From: Fimenecus sp045593555
GTDB lineage: Bacteria > Bacillota > Clostridia > Oscillospirales > Acutalibacteraceae
DNA length: 7,490 nucleotides
Assembly (NCBI GenBank): GCA_045593555.1
Contig: JAZNWU010000043.1
Coordinates: 1-7,490 of the forward strand
Reading direction: 5' to 3'
Below, in pieces: positions 6,025 through 7,490 of the stretch. The position numbers and the translations under genes are program-made. Below the pieces are notes generated by a model, which was not told the DNA's origin, did no database searches, and saw nothing but the letters and a program-made list of their open reading frames with translations. The stretch's first letter is position 1; each line of letters starts with the position of its first letter.

Positions 6025-7116
6025 TTGAAAAAGTTTTTAAGTGTTTTGCTTGCAACAATTATGATAATAAGCGTAATTCCTGTTTCATCATCTGCAATCA
6101 ATAAAAATATGGTAACAACATTCTCCATTACAGACGGAATTACAAGTATTTTTTATGCTGTTAAAAATGCATTCGACAGTTTTATCGGTTTTCTCGATGG
6201 TGACAAGAGAGTTGATTATGAAAGTTACACCGAATATCCTTGTCAGGTTCCCGGACTTCAGGACGGATTTATTCCACAAGGAATTTGCTTTGTTGAGAAC
6301 CTTGGAATGTTTGCAATAAGTGGATATATGCCAAATGATGCTGACGGAAACAAGCAAAATTCAAGAATATATTTCGTAAATCCTGAAAATAACGAAAGTA
6401 AAATGTTTATTATTGACGATTTCACAGGTCATGCAGGTGGAATTGCTTGTCATGAAAACGATTTGTGGATTTCATCAGGTGGCAGTTCATCTACAAATGG
6501 TAAAATCTATCATTTTACTCTTGATATGTTTGCAGGTGAAAGTGGTTCAACGGTTGCTTATGATGGATATTTTTCTGTTCCCGTTAAAGGCTCTGTACTT
6601 TATTGTGATGGTGAGAAACTCTGGGTTTCTGAATTTTACAATAACGACAAGGACAGTAACAAGGTAAATGAGGCTCACCACTATGGTTCAAATCATGCTT
6701 GGTCATGTGGATATGATTTGCCTGTTGATGTTGATTATTCAGCAAAAGAAAAACTTATTCCTGACGTTGTGCTTTCAATTCCTGATAAAGTTCAGGGAAT
6801 GTCTGTTACCGCTGATGGTGAGGTTATTTTCAGTACATCTTATGGTAGAAGAAACAACTCAAAAATGTATGTGTTTGAAAACTACACCGAATGGGACACT
6901 AATACTGTAAATGTGTTCGATAATGATGTTACTCTTTATGTTGCAAAGAAAAAGAACAGAATTATCAGTTTTAAAATGCCAACATTAATGGAAGGTATTG
7001 ATTATCACAACGGAAAGCTTTACGTTATCTTTGAATCAGGTGCAAAAACATATGCTGATGCAAAAGAAATCAACAAAGATATATGGGAATTAGATATTGA
7101 TAGTATTATTGATTGA
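6025..7116 (+). CDS. Secreted beta-propeller-like protein of unknown function
   Basis: Function not recognised. The 363-residue protein (numbered from TTG 6025) begins MKKFLSVLLATIMIISVIPV and has a signal peptide with probable cleavage after SSSA (residue 24), so it is exported. Its body carries at least five spaced strand motifs of the kind seen in beta-propeller blades: GFIPQGICF...MFAISGY (~81-101), GHAGGIACHENDLWISSG (~135-152), GSVLYCDGEKLWVSEF (~189-204), VQGMSVTADGEVIFSTSYG (~256-274) and MEGIDYHNGKLYVIFESGA (~322-340). Similar secreted proteins with PQG, HAGG and LW signatures occur as hypothetical proteins in Firmicutes and Actinobacteria. There is no LPXTG anchor or lipobox, so it is probably released or loosely bound. 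The TTG start has AAAGGAATGAT at 6010-6020. ATG 6016 lies inside that site, and ATG 5968 precedes the predicted transcript start. It is divergent from the GH13 gene; a shared role is unproven. Confidence 0.85.
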   Translation: MKKFLSVLLATIMIISVIPVSSSAINKNMVTTFSITDGITSIFYAVKNAFDSFIGFLDGDKRVDYESYTEYPCQVPGLQDGFIPQGICFVENLGMFAISGYMPNDADGNKQNSRIYFVNPENNESKMFIIDDFTGHAGGIACHENDLWISSGGSSSTNGKIYHFTLDMFAGESGSTVAYDGYFSVPVKGSVLYCDGEKLWVSEFYNNDKDSNKVNEAHHYGSNHAWSCGYDLPVDVDYSAKEKLIPDVVLSIPDKVQGMSVTADGEVIFSTSYGRRNNSKMYVFENYTEWDTNTVNVFDNDVTLYVAKKKNRIISFKMPTLMEGIDYHNGKLYVIFESGAKTYADAKEINKDIWELDIDSIID

Positions 7117-7141
7117 CTTATAAAAGAATAAAGAGTATAAT
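7113..7141 (+). promoter_or_regulatory. Near-consensus promoter overlapping the preceding stop codon
   Basis: TTGACT (7113-7118), a 17-bp spacer and TATAAT (7136-7141). The -35 box overlaps the TGA stop (7114-7116) of the secreted-protein gene. The predicted start is ~7148. It would transcribe the structured leader and the small ORF to the right. Confidence 0.75.
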
Positions 7142-7147
7142 CACTTT

Positions 7148-7273
7148 GTCAATCCGAATAAGTGGTGGAGTCTGTCATAGAATTTTTAATTCTATTTGTT
7201 TTGGATTGATTTGGTTATAGGTTTATACTTTTCCAATTATCGACAGAACTCTATTATGGAGTTCTGTTTTTTT
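7148..7273 (+). promoter_or_regulatory. Putative attenuator or riboswitch-like 5' leader
   Basis: An untranslated stretch of ~125 nt between a strong promoter and a strong intrinsic terminator, ahead of an ORF with a good ribosome site. GAGTCTGTC (7168-7176) is complementary, with one bulged A, to GACAGAACTC (7242-7251), the 5' arm of the terminator. That pairing would act as an antiterminator and exclude the terminator hairpin. Between them lies a clean hairpin ATAGAATT/AATTCTAT (7177-7184/7188-7195). TCAATCC (7149-7155) can pair with GGATTGA (7203-7209); this crosses the antiterminator, so the two would compete or form a pseudoknot. No conserved core of TPP, SAM, T-box, purine, preQ1, fluoride or ZTP leaders was recognised. 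It could instead be a stand-alone small RNA. Confidence 0.5.
7243..7273 (+). terminator. Intrinsic terminator ending the leader RNA
   Basis: ACAGAACTC (7243-7251), loop TATTATG, GAGTTCTGT (7259-7267): a perfect 9-bp stem followed by seven T (7267-7273). It would end read-through from the secreted-protein gene as well as the transcript from the 7113-7141 promoter. Confidence 0.88.
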
Positions 7274-7311
7274 GTGCAGACTTGTATATTTTTCACTATG
7301 GAGGTACTATT

Positions 7312-7455
7312 ATGAGTCCCATCACAATCACGGCTTTGTGTTATAAATCGGAGTTTATAGGGATGATTTGTGTCATTCTGAGGAGTGTAACGACGAAGAA
7401 TCTCTGTTGGTTGATAGGCTACTTTGTTAGAGATTCTTCGCTTCGCTCAGAATGA
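7312..7455 (+). CDS. Small ORF (47 aa) with strong ribosome site, possibly a truncated gene
   Basis: No family recognised. ATG 7312 is preceded by GGAGG (7300-7304) at 7-nt spacing, one of the best Shine-Dalgarno sites in the window, and lies 38 nt after the leader terminator. The product starts MSPITITALCYKSEFIGMI. From about residue 21 on, the frame runs inside the palindromic repeat at 7372-7456, and the stop TGA (7453-7455) is part of the repeat. The likely reading is a gene start whose remainder was cut off by repeat insertion. The alternatives are a genuine short peptide or chance. Translation is plausible, but function cannot be assigned. Confidence 0.35.
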   Translation: MSPITITALCYKSEFIGMICVILRSVTTKNLCWLIGYFVRDSSLRSE

Positions 7456-7456
7456 C
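7372..7456. repeat. Imperfect palindromic dispersed-type repeat (GTCATTCTGAG / CTCAGAATGAC)
   Basis: The left arm (7372-7404) starts GTCATTCTGAG and ends CGAAGAATCTC. The right arm (7430-7456) is GAGATTCTTCG...CTCAGAATGAC. The ends pair perfectly over 11 bp on each side; the left arm has an insertion in its middle, and the loop is 25 nt. Sequences of this form (TCATTCTGAGCGAAGCGAAGAATCTC) recur as intergenic dispersed repeats in many bacterial genomes; that is from memory and was not checked here. No ORF inside suggests self-mobility. Confidence 0.8.
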
Positions 7457-7490
7457 ATACCAATTTATTCTCCTCGATAAATTATAATTT

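Noticed and set aside
5946..6128. 60-residue minus-strand ORF across the divergent region
   Set aside because: It overlaps the plus-strand promoter and signal-peptide coding sequence, has no ribosome site and no recognisable features.
7140..7166. Extra stem ATCACTT/AAGTGGT at the start of the leader
   Set aside because: Its 5' arm lies upstream of the expected transcription start (~7148), so it would be absent from RNA made by the 7113-7141 promoter. It would matter only in read-through transcripts.

Overview
The window is AT-rich and coding-dense. It has strong AGGAGG-type ribosome binding sites, two likely TTG starts, sigma-A style promoters with 17-bp spacers and U-tract terminators. Together these point to a low-GC Firmicute, most likely a gut Clostridia (Oscillospiraceae or Lachnospiraceae-like). 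This assignment is inferred from style and protein families; no marker gene fixes the taxon.

Left part, plus strand (1-3548): the 3' end of an OmpR/PhoB-type response regulator overlaps by ATGA a two-pass membrane histidine kinase. An AI-2E/PerM-family membrane protein follows 18 bp later, then a YihY/BrkB-family membrane protein. This looks like one operon: a two-component system that senses at or near the membrane, plus two polytopic envelope proteins. Its promoter lies upstream of the window.

Middle (3481-3974): the operon meets a minus-strand tRNA-Leu(UAA) gene with an encoded CCA end, a consensus promoter and a terminator. About 220 bp further along in the tRNA's direction of transcription is a second copy of the tRNA 3' end, with its own terminator. 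This second copy and terminator sit inside the reading frame of the BrkB gene, so its last ~20 residues are encoded by them. Between the two tRNA ends lies a small non-coding element of nested hairpins bounded by inverted T-arm-like sequences. This is the most accessory-looking part of the window.

Right part (3975-7116): a minus-strand cytoplasmic GH13 alpha-glucosidase (oligo-1,6-glucosidase type) with an unusual N-terminal helical domain. It is divergent from a plus-strand gene for a secreted, beta-propeller-like protein of unknown function. Each has a good promoter, and the two -35 boxes lie 28 bp apart.

Right end (7113-7490): a near-consensus promoter overlaps the stop codon of the secreted-protein gene. 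It would drive a ~125-nt leader that ends in a strong terminator. An upstream segment of the leader can pair with the terminator's 5' arm in place of the terminator's own 3' arm, which is the architecture of a transcription attenuator or riboswitch. No riboswitch class was recognised. A small ORF with a strong Shine-Dalgarno follows, and its 3' part is formed by a palindromic dispersed-type repeat.
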